Positions 31,057-38,769 of a DNA stretch of 64,000 bases are shown in pieces. The stretch's first letter is position 1, and the number at the start of each line of letters is the position of its first letter. The notes under the pieces were generated by a model. It saw only the letters and a list, made by a program, of their open reading frames with translations, made no database searches and was not told the DNA's origin. The stretch covers positions 1 through 64,000 of the forward strand of contig MKVQ01000041.1 in assembly GCA_001899635.1 (NCBI GenBank). Direction: 5' to 3'. The stretch comes from Myxococcales bacterium 68-20 (GTDB taxonomy: Bacteria; Myxococcota_A; Polyangia; Polyangiales; Polyangiaceae). Both the position numbers and the translations under genes were made by a program.

Positions 31057-32985
31057 TTACATCCAGACGAGGCTGGCCGTGGCAAATCCTCCCCATGGGA
31101 CCTCGGCCGTCACCTGCGCCGGCCGACCTGTGACCAGCGGGAGCAGCGCTCGATGCGCCTCGAGCGGGGGAAGCTCGCTCGGGAGATGGCTCACAGCCTC
31201 GAGGCGAACCGTGCAGAATTCGAGGCGCGCCACGTCGGCGCTCGCGCGATCGGCCGAGACGAGGAGAGCGACCGCGCGGCTCGACGGCTCTTCGCCCGTC
31301 CTCCTGGACCGAGGCGCCGCGATCCGGTGGGTCGCATCGCCGGTTTCGTCGACGGCGACCACGACCACGCGATCCGCGACCCCGGCTCGGACGAGGTCCG
31401 CCGCGACGTGGATGGCCTCGATGCCGCCGTGTGGCCCACCGCCGACGGCGAAGGCCGGGCCGGTGAGCCCGAACGCAACCGCGCACTCACCAGCGGCCGC
31501 GTTCGGCGTCGTGTAAGGGAAGCGCCTCGGCTCCGCGCGGGAGGCGCCCGCCGCACGGACGCGGTTCCAGAAGCGGGCGTTGGTCTCGACGGTGGCGAGC
31601 CCATGCCCGACGATGATGCCCGCCCCCCGGAGAGCTCCCGGTCCGCCGGCGCGGTCCTCGAGCACGGCGGTCGCGGCCATCGCGAGACGCACGAGCTCAT
31701 CGGCGCGTGCGATCCGATCGGCGCCGTAGCCGGTGCGCTGGGCCAGGAGCGCGGGGTCGGCGGTCGCGGCGTCGGCCGTGACCGCGCTCGAGACGAAGAC
31801 GTCCGCCCGCAACGCGCGGCGTCCCTCGGGTCGATCGACGCTCACCACGAGCGCCGCGTTCGCGCCGCCGAACGCCGACGATAGCTTCAGCGCCGTGCGC
31901 GCCTGCGAAGGCTCGGCGCGATCGAGGAGACGGAGCCCCGCCTCCGGCACGCCCTCGCCGACGGACGCCGGCGCGACGCCTTCGCGAAGTGCCCTCGCTG
32001 CAGAGAGCACCTCGAGCGCGCCGGCTGCACCGAGCGTATGACCGACCGATCCCTTGAGCGAGTAGACCGGCACCTCGCGCGCCGCCGTCCCGAGCACGGC
32101 GGCTATCGCCGCTGCCTCGGACCTGTCGTTCTGCACGGTCGCCGTCCCGTGCGCGCTCACGAGCTCGATCGCGGGGTCGTGCGCCTCCCGTATCGCTGCG
32201 CGCGCGGCTCGTGCGAGGCCCGCCCCCTCCGCATCCGGCGCCGTCAGATGCGTCGCGTCGCACGTCGCTCCGAAGCCGGCGATCCATCCATGGACGCGCG
32301 GTCGTTCGAGGCGCGCCTCCGGATCCCGAACGAGCGCGAGCACCGCGGCCGCCTCCCCGAGCGCAAGCCCGTCTCGGCCCTCTCGGAAAGGCCGCGGGCC
32401 ACGCGCGCTGCACGTCGCGCGCAGACTCTCGAAGCCCGCCGCGACGAAGACGCCCACGGCATCGAACCCTCCGCAGAGCGCGACGTCGCATCGATCATCG
32501 AGCAGCCATGCGCGCGCGAGACCGATCGCGAGCGTGCTCGACGCGCACGCGCCGAGCACGAGCGAGACCGGCTCGAACGCCGCCGGGCGCGCGGCCTGGA
32601 CGAGCGGTCCCACGTACGTCGCTGCGATCGCCTCCGGGACGGACGCGTCGCCAGCCATGTCGAGCAGCCGCTCGAAGGAGCGCATCCCTCCGCTCGAGGT
32701 GCCGATCGCAGCACCGACGCGCAGCGCGCGCCATCCCGGCAGCGCTTCGTCGAGCTCGCCGGCGCAGCTCGCGAGCGCGTGCTCGAGCAGCGCGGTCGCG
32801 CGATCGACGCCGTCGGGGATCGCGATCCGTGCGCGGGCGGCGAACGGCTTCGAGAGCCCAGCCCTCGCGAGCTCCTCGTCGTGCGCCACGCGAGACTCTT
32901 CATGCTCGCCCGCGCGGAGCTTCCCGAGCGCGGCCTCTCCCTCGCCGAGCGGAGAAGCGACCCCTCGCGCCACGATCCCGATCAC
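31057..32985 (-). CDS. ketosynthase with degenerate second ketosynthase-like half (KS-A)
   Basis: A 642-residue protein. Residues 1-375 form a beta-ketoacyl-ACP synthase, with the active-site Cys in LGACASSTLAIG near 149, AHGTAT near 277 and SLKGSVGHTLGAAG near 310, so the full Cys-His-His set is present. Residues about 380-642 repeat the fold in part (RADVFVSSAVTADA, PAFAVGGGPHGGIEAIH), but the Cys motif is replaced by GGGPHGG and it looks catalytically dead, like a chain-length factor. It should condense acyl units on ACP. The start GTG overlaps the upstream lipoprotein stop (GTGA). It is the last gene of a four-gene operon. Confidence 0.88.
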   Translation of the reverse strand: MIGIVARGVASPLGEGEAALGKLRAGEHEESRVAHDEELARAGLSKPFAARARIAIPDGVDRATALLEHALASCAGELDEALPGWRALRVGAAIGTSSGGMRSFERLLDMAGDASVPEAIAATYVGPLVQAARPAAFEPVSLVLGACASSTLAIGLARAWLLDDRCDVALCGGFDAVGVFVAAGFESLRATCSARGPRPFREGRDGLALGEAAAVLALVRDPEARLERPRVHGWIAGFGATCDATHLTAPDAEGAGLARAARAAIREAHDPAIELVSAHGTATVQNDRSEAAAIAAVLGTAAREVPVYSLKGSVGHTLGAAGALEVLSAARALREGVAPASVGEGVPEAGLRLLDRAEPSQARTALKLSSAFGGANAALVVSVDRPEGRRALRADVFVSSAVTADAATADPALLAQRTGYGADRIARADELVRLAMAATAVLEDRAGGPGALRGAGIIVGHGLATVETNARFWNRVRAAGASRAEPRRFPYTTPNAAAGECAVAFGLTGPAFAVGGGPHGGIEAIHVAADLVRAGVADRVVVVAVDETGDATHRIAAPRSRRTGEEPSSRAVALLVSADRASADVARLEFCTVRLEAVSHLPSELPPLEAHRALLPLVTGRPAQVTAEVPWGGFATASLVWM

Positions 32986-33821
32986 AGGGTCGTCCCTTTC
33001 TCGTCGGGGTCGAGGAAGGCCTCCGGATCCGGCTCGTCGGGAAGGACCTCTTCGACCACGACGTCCACCCGGACGCCCCATTCGCCGTCGATGTAGCGAC
33101 CGCGTGCGCCCGCGCGGGGCGCAAGGCCGCGGCCCGACCACTCGAGCCCTTCGAGGTGACCGTCCTCGCGCCGGATCGCGACGAAGCGCTCTCCATCGGT
33201 TCGCATCGTGATCGTCGCGGGTCCGTCGCGGAGGAGGAAGACCGACTCTTCTTTGCTCGAACGTGCAAGCACGAGCTTGCCGTCGAGGGGCGCGAGGAAC
33301 CACCAGCGGAGCAGTCCGATCGGGAGACCTCGCGTCTCGGAGAGCGAGGCCCCGCCCCGCTTCTCGAAGCCCATCGACGGGATCGACAGGCGGAAGCGAT
33401 CGCGCGTCACCCACACGTCGAGCGCGGTCGTTCCGCCGGGGCCGAGCAGGACGAGGCGCGCCGCGCGGTCGGGGCTCACGGCCACCGCGCCGCGCGCCTG
33501 ATAGACCTTGCCGGTCCGCGGGTCGACGATGCCGATCTGCACGCGCTCGACGTACGGTCTCTGCGGGAGCTCGCTCCGCATGCGTCCGAGGCGCTCACGC
33601 GAGAGCGTCCACTCCGTCTGTCCGACGGCCGGCACCTCCGCATGCCTCCGCGGATCTCCGTGGATGATCGTATACGCCCTCGTGACCGGCGGCGCTGGCC
33701 CGCAGCCGAGCGCCGCGCTCGAGCACACGAGCGCGAGCACGGTCCCAGCAGTGCGGACGATCCCGCGCGATCCGCTCCGGGTCGCGGTCTCGTTCGTCGG
33801 ATGCGAGGCGCGCCGGCTCAC
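32982..33821 (-). CDS. lipoprotein of the ketosynthase operon
   Basis: A 279-residue exported protein. The signal peptide ends VCSSAALGC (lipobox Cys near residue 40). The mature domain is mostly beta: VERVQIGIVDPRTGKVYQ, ARGAVAVSPDRAARLVLLGP and LDVWVTRDRFRLSIP recall LolA/LolB-like lipoproteins and the DUF3261 proteins of aryl-polyene loci; the match is by pattern only. It may carry the lipid product of the operon to the outer membrane. The GTG at 33821 overlaps the KS-B stop (GTGA), and its own stop overlaps the KS-A start, so translation is coupled both ways. Confidence 0.75.
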   Translation of the reverse strand: MSRRASHPTNETATRSGSRGIVRTAGTVLALVCSSAALGCGPAPPVTRAYTIIHGDPRRHAEVPAVGQTEWTLSRERLGRMRSELPQRPYVERVQIGIVDPRTGKVYQARGAVAVSPDRAARLVLLGPGGTTALDVWVTRDRFRLSIPSMGFEKRGGASLSETRGLPIGLLRWWFLAPLDGKLVLARSSKEESVFLLRDGPATITMRTDGERFVAIRREDGHLEGLEWSGRGLAPRAGARGRYIDGEWGVRVDVVVEEVLPDEPDPEAFLDPDEKGTTL

Positions 33822-35983
33822 GGCGCCGGGTCCGGAGGCCACACGGTCCCAGCGTACCCCCAGCCGCGCGAGCTTCCCACGAAGAGCGCAGCCTTGGCGT
33901 CACCGCGCGCCACCTTCGCAGCCGCGACCGCTATCGCGACGCTGCCCGCGGCCTCGTGCTCGCCACACGCACCGGCGCAGACGATCCGCGGGCACGTGCT
34001 CCAGCTCGACGCGAGCACGAGCTCTTCGGCGTGCTCGGTCCCGAGCACGACGATGCCTCCTTCTTCCGGAGGAGGCGGGAGACCTGCCATCACGCCGTCG
34101 CTCGAGCCGTTCGCGAACGAAACGATGTCACCGAGCCGCGCGAGCGCGGGAACCCCGGCGTCGGCGGCAGCGAGCGCAACGACAGCGCCCCCCTCACGTC
34201 GGGACGTGGCTCCGCCGCTGGCGAAGACGACCGAGAGCACCTCCTCCACGATCGCGCTCCGCTCCTCCACCGCGCCGGCGCACATCCGATCGACGTCTCC
34301 GGCAGCGATGAGCTCGCACGCCTGGAGGACGGCGCACTCGCCCGACACGGCGAGATCCGCCACGACGAGCGCAGGACCGTCGAGCCCGAGGTAGATCGAC
34401 ACGTACCCCGCGGGCGAGCTCGGCACGAGGCTCGGGAACTCCGCCGGACGCACCATCCGGGGGCCCTTGTCGCGCAGTCGGCGCATGAACTCGGCGGTCG
34501 CGTCGACCGCGCCGAAGGCGACGCCGAGCACGACCCCCACGCCCGGCGCGACGGGGCCGAGCGCGCGGCCGCAGGCGATCGCGCCGATGCGCGACGTACG
34601 GTCGAGACGACGAGCCTTCTCGGCGTCGAGCGCGCCGTCGGGAATGACGACCGCCGCTCCCTGAGCGAGCGACGCGGGCACGTCCGCCACACTCGTCCCC
34701 TCGACGATGCCGCCCGGCGTGACGACGGACATCCCGGTGACGACGATGCCACGCCTCTTCCTCGACACCGGCGCGACGCGCTCGCGATGACCGAAGACGA
34801 GCGCGGCGTCCATCCCACCGAAGCCGAACGAGCTCGAGATCGCCGCGCCGATGGGCCGGCTCTCGGCGCTCGTCACGTGACGGAGATGGGCACACTCGGG
34901 ATCGACCTCCTCGAGGCCAGCCGTCGGTGGGACGATCCCGCGCTCGATCGCGAGCGCCGTGATCACCGCCTCGATCGCGCCGGCGGCCGCGAGCGTGTGA
35001 CCGATCATGCCCTTCTGACTCGAGACCGGGACGCGCCCGACGTCGTCGCTGAACAGACGAGCGAGCGCGCGTGCCTCCATCGGATCGTTGAGCGGCGTCC
35101 CCGTCCCGTGCGCGTTGACGTAGTCGATGTCGCTCGGGGCGAGCCCGGCGCGCTCGAGAGCAGCGGCCATCGCGGCCAGCGGCGCCGCGCCCGTCGCCTC
35201 CGGGTTCGTGATGTGGTGCGCCTCGGAGCGTGCTCCCCAACCGAGGAGCGTGCACACGACGCTCTCTCGCGCGGCGTCCGCGCTCCGCTCGAGGACGAGC
35301 ATCCCCGCGCCCTCGCCGAGCGTGAGCCCACGGCGGCGCGCGTCGAAGGGGCGGGCGCCGTTCGGGTCGAGCGCGCCGAGCGCGCTGAAGCCGCTCACGA
35401 TCACGCGGCAGAGCGAATCTGCCGCGCCGCAGAGCACCGCGTCGACCACGCCGAGCTCGAGCCACGTCGCCGCGACGGCGAGCGCGTTGGCCCCGCTCGA
35501 GCACGCGCTCGAGAGCGAGCGCGCACGAGCGAACGGTCCGAGCTCCTTCACGAGACGATCGGTCGGCGCGCTCAACGGATGGCTCAACATCCTCGACAGC
35601 GCCGCTTCACGTCGCGGATCGGCAGGCCCTCCGCGACGCGCCTCCGTCGACAGGAGCGTCGCGAGGATCGACTCGGTCTCGAACATCCCCGCTGTCGTCC
35701 CGCCGAGCACGAGGCCGACACGACGCGAGCGAACGTCGAGCTTCGCATCCGCGATGGCCTCGCGCGCAGCGAGTAGCGCGAGCTCGCTCGTCCGCGACAC
35801 CGACGGATCGGACGGCATCGCGAGGTCGACGACCTCGGCGACGACCTTAGACCGCACCTCGCCGGGGTCGAAGAGAGACAGCTCACGAAGGCCACGCTCG
35901 CCCAGGGCGATCCGCTCGAACGTCGTGCGCGCGGTCCCGCCGAGCGCGGTGACCGCGCCGACGCCCGTGACGACGATCGTCAC
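33818..35983 (-). CDS. ketosynthase with degenerate second ketosynthase-like half (KS-B)
   Basis: A 721-residue protein. Residues 1-400 are a complete beta-ketoacyl-ACP synthase II-like domain: Cys in SSACSSGANALAV near 159, VNAHGTGTPLND near 290 and KGMIGHTLAAAG near 325. A second, weaker ketosynthase-like half covers about 410-721 (GIVVTGMSVVTPGG, GPALVVADLAVSGECAVLQA), where the nucleophile motif is not conserved. This resembles KS/chain-length-factor pairs fused into one chain. The ATG overlaps the ACP stop by 4 bp. The KS-A gene of the same operon has the same design with an independent degenerate half. Confidence 0.9.
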   Translation of the reverse strand: MTIVVTGVGAVTALGGTARTTFERIALGERGLRELSLFDPGEVRSKVVAEVVDLAMPSDPSVSRTSELALLAAREAIADAKLDVRSRRVGLVLGGTTAGMFETESILATLLSTEARRGGPADPRREAALSRMLSHPLSAPTDRLVKELGPFARARSLSSACSSGANALAVAATWLELGVVDAVLCGAADSLCRVIVSGFSALGALDPNGARPFDARRRGLTLGEGAGMLVLERSADAARESVVCTLLGWGARSEAHHITNPEATGAAPLAAMAAALERAGLAPSDIDYVNAHGTGTPLNDPMEARALARLFSDDVGRVPVSSQKGMIGHTLAAAGAIEAVITALAIERGIVPPTAGLEEVDPECAHLRHVTSAESRPIGAAISSSFGFGGMDAALVFGHRERVAPVSRKRRGIVVTGMSVVTPGGIVEGTSVADVPASLAQGAAVVIPDGALDAEKARRLDRTSRIGAIACGRALGPVAPGVGVVLGVAFGAVDATAEFMRRLRDKGPRMVRPAEFPSLVPSSPAGYVSIYLGLDGPALVVADLAVSGECAVLQACELIAAGDVDRMCAGAVEERSAIVEEVLSVVFASGGATSRREGGAVVALAAADAGVPALARLGDIVSFANGSSDGVMAGLPPPPEEGGIVVLGTEHAEELVLASSWSTCPRIVCAGACGEHEAAGSVAIAVAAAKVARGDAKAALFVGSSRGWGYAGTVWPPDPAP

Positions 35984-36246
35984 GAGCTCTTCGAGCGTTC
36001 GATGAACTCCGCGAGCGTGCTCACCGAACGGAAGATGGGACGCGCTTCGTCGCCTTCGGGAACACGAACCGCGAAGCGCTCCTCGACGAGCATCGCGATC
36101 TGGAGCGCATCGAGCGAATCGAGCCCGAGGCCACCTTCTCCGAAGAGCGGGGCATCGTCTGCGATCGTCGCCGGATCTCTTCCGGAGAGGTTCAGCTCGG
36201 AGACCAGCAGCGCCTTGATTTCGCTAGTGAGGGCGGGACTTGGCAT
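35980..36246 (-). CDS. acyl carrier protein
   Basis: An 88-residue acidic ACP. The phosphopantetheine site is the Ser in GLGLDSLDALQI near residue 43; flanking helices are normal (ALTSEIKALLVSEL, STLAEFIERS). It carries the growing acyl chain as a thioester. It is the first gene of the operon with two ketosynthases, and its stop overlaps the KS-B start (ATGA). It is not next to fabD/fabF/fabG, so it is not the housekeeping fatty-acid ACP. A specialised acyl or polyene pathway is the likely setting. Confidence 0.9.
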   Translation of the reverse strand: MPSPALTSEIKALLVSELNLSGRDPATIADDAPLFGEGGLGLDSLDALQIAMLVEERFAVRVPEGDEARPIFRSVSTLAEFIERSKSS

Positions 36247-36563
36247 GAAGCGAGTCTGGACGGGCCCAGCTTGGTGACGAGGCCTCGCATGGAGGCGCGA
36301 CGACGGCCGCGCTGAATCGAACGGGAGGCCGAACCGGATGCATCGGAAGACCTGCGCTTCGAGTACCACGAGCGCGCTCTGCCGCCAACTTGGGCTGCCG
36401 AGCGCGACGGCGGCGATCGCTCGAAGCGCTGCCGACGAGCTGTAGTAAGCTGCCGCCGGTTCGCCACGACGGCAAAACTGGAAGAGGGCCGAAGGCCGTC
36501 TCTGCGGGTGGTCGGAGCACCTTCCAGGTGGTTGGGGCGCAGCCCCGAGTTCAGGAGAATACG
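36247..36563. other. divergent intergenic region with repeat copy
   Basis: 317 bp between the ACP operon (minus) and the enoyl-CoA hydratase gene (plus). It should hold the operon promoter, but no consensus is visible. The right part (36487-36552) is a copy of the family 1 repeat, so the hydratase ribosome site AGGAG at 36553 directly follows a repeat. Confidence 0.5.
36487..36552 (+). repeat. dispersed intergenic repeat, family 1 (long copy)
   Basis: It includes GGCCGAAGGCCG, CTGCGGGTGGTCGG, then CAGGTGGTTGGGGCG and CAGCCCCGAGTTC. The GTTGGGGCGCAGCCCC core differs at one base from the palindrome of the other copies. The sequence GGTGGT is repeated within it, as if the element had been partly duplicated. 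Confidence 0.7.
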
Positions 36564-37358
36564 ATGGGCGCGCTCGTCAACTACAGGACCGAGAAGGGTG
36601 TCGCGGTCCTCACCCTCAACGACCCGCCGGTCAACGCGTACAGCTACGAGATGCTCAAGGAGCTCGACGCGTGCATCCTCGAGGCGCGCTTCGACAACGA
36701 CGTCCACGTGATCGTCGTCACCGGCCATGGAGACAAGTTCTTCAGCGCCGGCGCGAACATCAACATGCTCCGAGAGGCAGATACGACCTTCAAATACTAC
36801 TTCTGCCTCCACGCAAACGAGACCGTCACGCGGCTCGAGCAGACGCCGAAGCTCTGCATCGCCGCGATCAACGGCCATTGCGTCGGTGGCGGCCTCGAGA
36901 TCGCGCTCGCGTGCGACATGCGCATCGCGCGCAGCGGCGACTTCCAGTTCGGCCTCCCCGAGGTCGCGCTCGGCGTCCTCCCCGGCACCGGGGGCACCCA
37001 GCGGCTCGGACGCCTCGTCGGCAAGTCGCGCGCGATCGAGCTCATGGTCGAGGGCGCGAAGATGAACGCCCAGCGCGCGGTGGACCTCGGCGTCGTGAAC
37101 AAGGTCTGGCAGGCCGAGTCGACCGACGAGTTCCTCCGCATGGTCATCGACTACGGGCACACGTTCTGCCCGCCGAGCGGCGCCGCCATGGCGGTCGGCC
37201 GGATCAAGCGCGCGGTGCAGAGCGGCCTCGAGATGGGGCTCGAGCAGGGGCTCGCCTTCGAGCGCGAGCTCCAGGCGGAGCTCTTCGCGTCGAACGACGC
37301 GAAGGAAGGCCTCACCGCGTACGGCGCGAAGCGCAAGCCCCAGTTCCGCGGTCGCTGA
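36564..37358 (+). CDS. enoyl-CoA hydratase/isomerase family protein
   Basis: A 264-residue crotonase-fold protein. The oxyanion-hole motifs are present (FFSAGANINMLRE near residues 59-71, INGHCVGGGLEIALACDMRI near 100), with a catalytic-type Glu in GLPEVALGVLPG near 133. Such enzymes hydrate enoyl-CoA or handle related acyl-CoA. Length is usual. AGGAG lies 7 nt before the ATG. It is divergent from the ACP operon; no beta-oxidation partner adjoins it, so the pathway is undefined, although a link to that operon is possible. Confidence 0.9.
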   Translation: MGALVNYRTEKGVAVLTLNDPPVNAYSYEMLKELDACILEARFDNDVHVIVVTGHGDKFFSAGANINMLREADTTFKYYFCLHANETVTRLEQTPKLCIAAINGHCVGGGLEIALACDMRIARSGDFQFGLPEVALGVLPGTGGTQRLGRLVGKSRAIELMVEGAKMNAQRAVDLGVVNKVWQAESTDEFLRMVIDYGHTFCPPSGAAMAVGRIKRAVQSGLEMGLEQGLAFERELQAELFASNDAKEGLTAYGAKRKPQFRGR

Positions 37359-37380
37359 TCCGCTCGGTCGCCGGCGCGGA

Positions 37381-37408
37381 AAGGCGGGAAGCGCGTGCTT
37401 CTCGCCTT
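37381..37408. terminator. bidirectional hairpin between convergent genes
   Basis: A 12-bp stem (AAGGCGGGAAGC / GCTTCTCGCCTT, one G-T pair) with loop GCGT lies 22 bp after the hydratase stop, facing the stop of the Cys-rich gene at 37426. Confidence 0.65.
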
Positions 37409-37425
37409 CTCCCTGCCCGCCGGGA

Positions 37426-38712
37426 TCAGTCGTCCAGGACCTCGTGGATCGCCCGCGCGACCGCGGCCTTCTTGATCCAGAGCTCGAGCGTCGCCGCGTC
37501 GGCCGCGGCGATCCTCGCCTTCGCTGCATCGTCGGCGGCGAGGCCGCGCGCCTCGAGAACCGCGCCGAGCGCCGCGCGACGGCCTTTGAGCTCGCCGGGG
37601 TTGTTGTTCACGGCGGGCTGCTTTGCATTGCCGTCGTTCGGGTCGACGAGGACACCGGCCGCGAAGAGGTAGTCGATGAGCTCGGGCGCGAGCTCGATCC
37701 CTTCATCGCGCTTCAGGCGTTCGAGGTTCTCGTCGAGCGTCTGATCGGCCCTGAACAACCCCACGACCTCGAACAAGTCTTTGTCGAGGGCGAAGGAATC
37801 GTAGGGGTGGTACGAGGTGACGACGACCTTGTCGCCGACGTGCGCCTCCTTCATCCGGGCGTTCCGGACGAGGCTCTTCGGGAGGATCTTGCTCTCGAGC
37901 AAATCGTACTTGCCGATGAGCTCGGCGAGGAGCGGCCCGCCCTCCTTCGAGTGGTCGACGTTCTTCGCGAACTGAGCGGGCGGGAGGTTCACCACCCATT
38001 CGTGGCACTTCTTGTAGAACTCCACCTCGCGACCGACCCACGACTTCCACCACGCCGCGTAGTCGGACTCCTTCGGCGGCAGGTCCTCCATCTCCTCGAG
38101 CGTGAGCCCTTTGTTCGTGAACTTGGGCTCGATCACCTCGGGAGCGATCTCGCGCGCGGCGGTCTGCGCGAGCGAGCGCTGCACGTATAGGAGGTAGGAC
38201 TTGAGCGCGATCCAGTACGCGTGGCCGCGCGAGCCGCCGGTGTACTTGCAGTAGTAGGTCATGCAGATGACCTCGCGGTGCCGCCATATGCTGCAACTCC
38301 CTGCGGGGTTCGACGCGTCGTAGAACGGACAGAGCAGCTTCTTGGCGCGACCGAACGACGCGGAGTACCCGGTCATGAGGAGCGACATCTTCCTGGGCCG
38401 GTCCACGTGCCAGGGCGTGACCCCCACCCGCTTCGCGATGATCTGCTCGAGGCGCCGCCTCCCCTCCGCCATCTCCGGCGACGTGTCCGAGAGGATCGCT
38501 CCGACGAGGTAGTTGGGGAGCGTCGGCCAAAACGTGCAGCACTTCGTGTCGGAGTTGAAGAACTCCATGGCTACCGGCGACGCCTCGCCGTGATCGCACA
38601 TCGAGCAGTTGTCGCAGTTCGCACGCGTCTCGACGACCTTGGGTCGGTCGAAGAACGCGTTGAAGAGGTGCGCGTAGGCGGGCGGAAGACTGCTGCGGAT
38701 CGAGTCGACCAT
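37426..38712 (-). CDS. conserved hypothetical protein with N-terminal Cys clusters
   Basis: A 428-residue soluble protein. The first 170 residues carry a set of cysteines: CDNCSMCDHG near 33-42, KCCTFWP near 57, LCPFYD near 125, SCSIW near 138 and VICMTYYCKY near 147. This would suit zinc or an iron-sulfur cluster. The rest is helical and charged without known motifs. No signal peptide is seen. It lies 57 bp beyond the stop of the DUF1704-type gene on the same strand, so a shared operon is likely. I do not recognise the family. Confidence 0.78.
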   Translation of the reverse strand: MVDSIRSSLPPAYAHLFNAFFDRPKVVETRANCDNCSMCDHGEASPVAMEFFNSDTKCCTFWPTLPNYLVGAILSDTSPEMAEGRRRLEQIIAKRVGVTPWHVDRPRKMSLLMTGYSASFGRAKKLLCPFYDASNPAGSCSIWRHREVICMTYYCKYTGGSRGHAYWIALKSYLLYVQRSLAQTAAREIAPEVIEPKFTNKGLTLEEMEDLPPKESDYAAWWKSWVGREVEFYKKCHEWVVNLPPAQFAKNVDHSKEGGPLLAELIGKYDLLESKILPKSLVRNARMKEAHVGDKVVVTSYHPYDSFALDKDLFEVVGLFRADQTLDENLERLKRDEGIELAPELIDYLFAAGVLVDPNDGNAKQPAVNNNPGELKGRRAALGAVLEARGLAADDAAKARIAAADAATLELWIKKAAVARAIHEVLDD

Positions 38713-38769
38713 CGCCGGATGGTGTAGCAGACGCCGCGGCGGCCGTCGCGCGCGGGACGGGGCCCCGAC

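Noticed and set aside
32986-33414. N-terminal extension of KS-A
   Set aside because: It overlaps the lipoprotein gene in another frame and has no ketosynthase resemblance. The GTG at 32985 with a GTGA overlap is the natural start.
31057-36246. Modular polyketide synthase
   Set aside because: No acyltransferase, reductase, dehydratase or thioesterase domain is present in or next to the operon.
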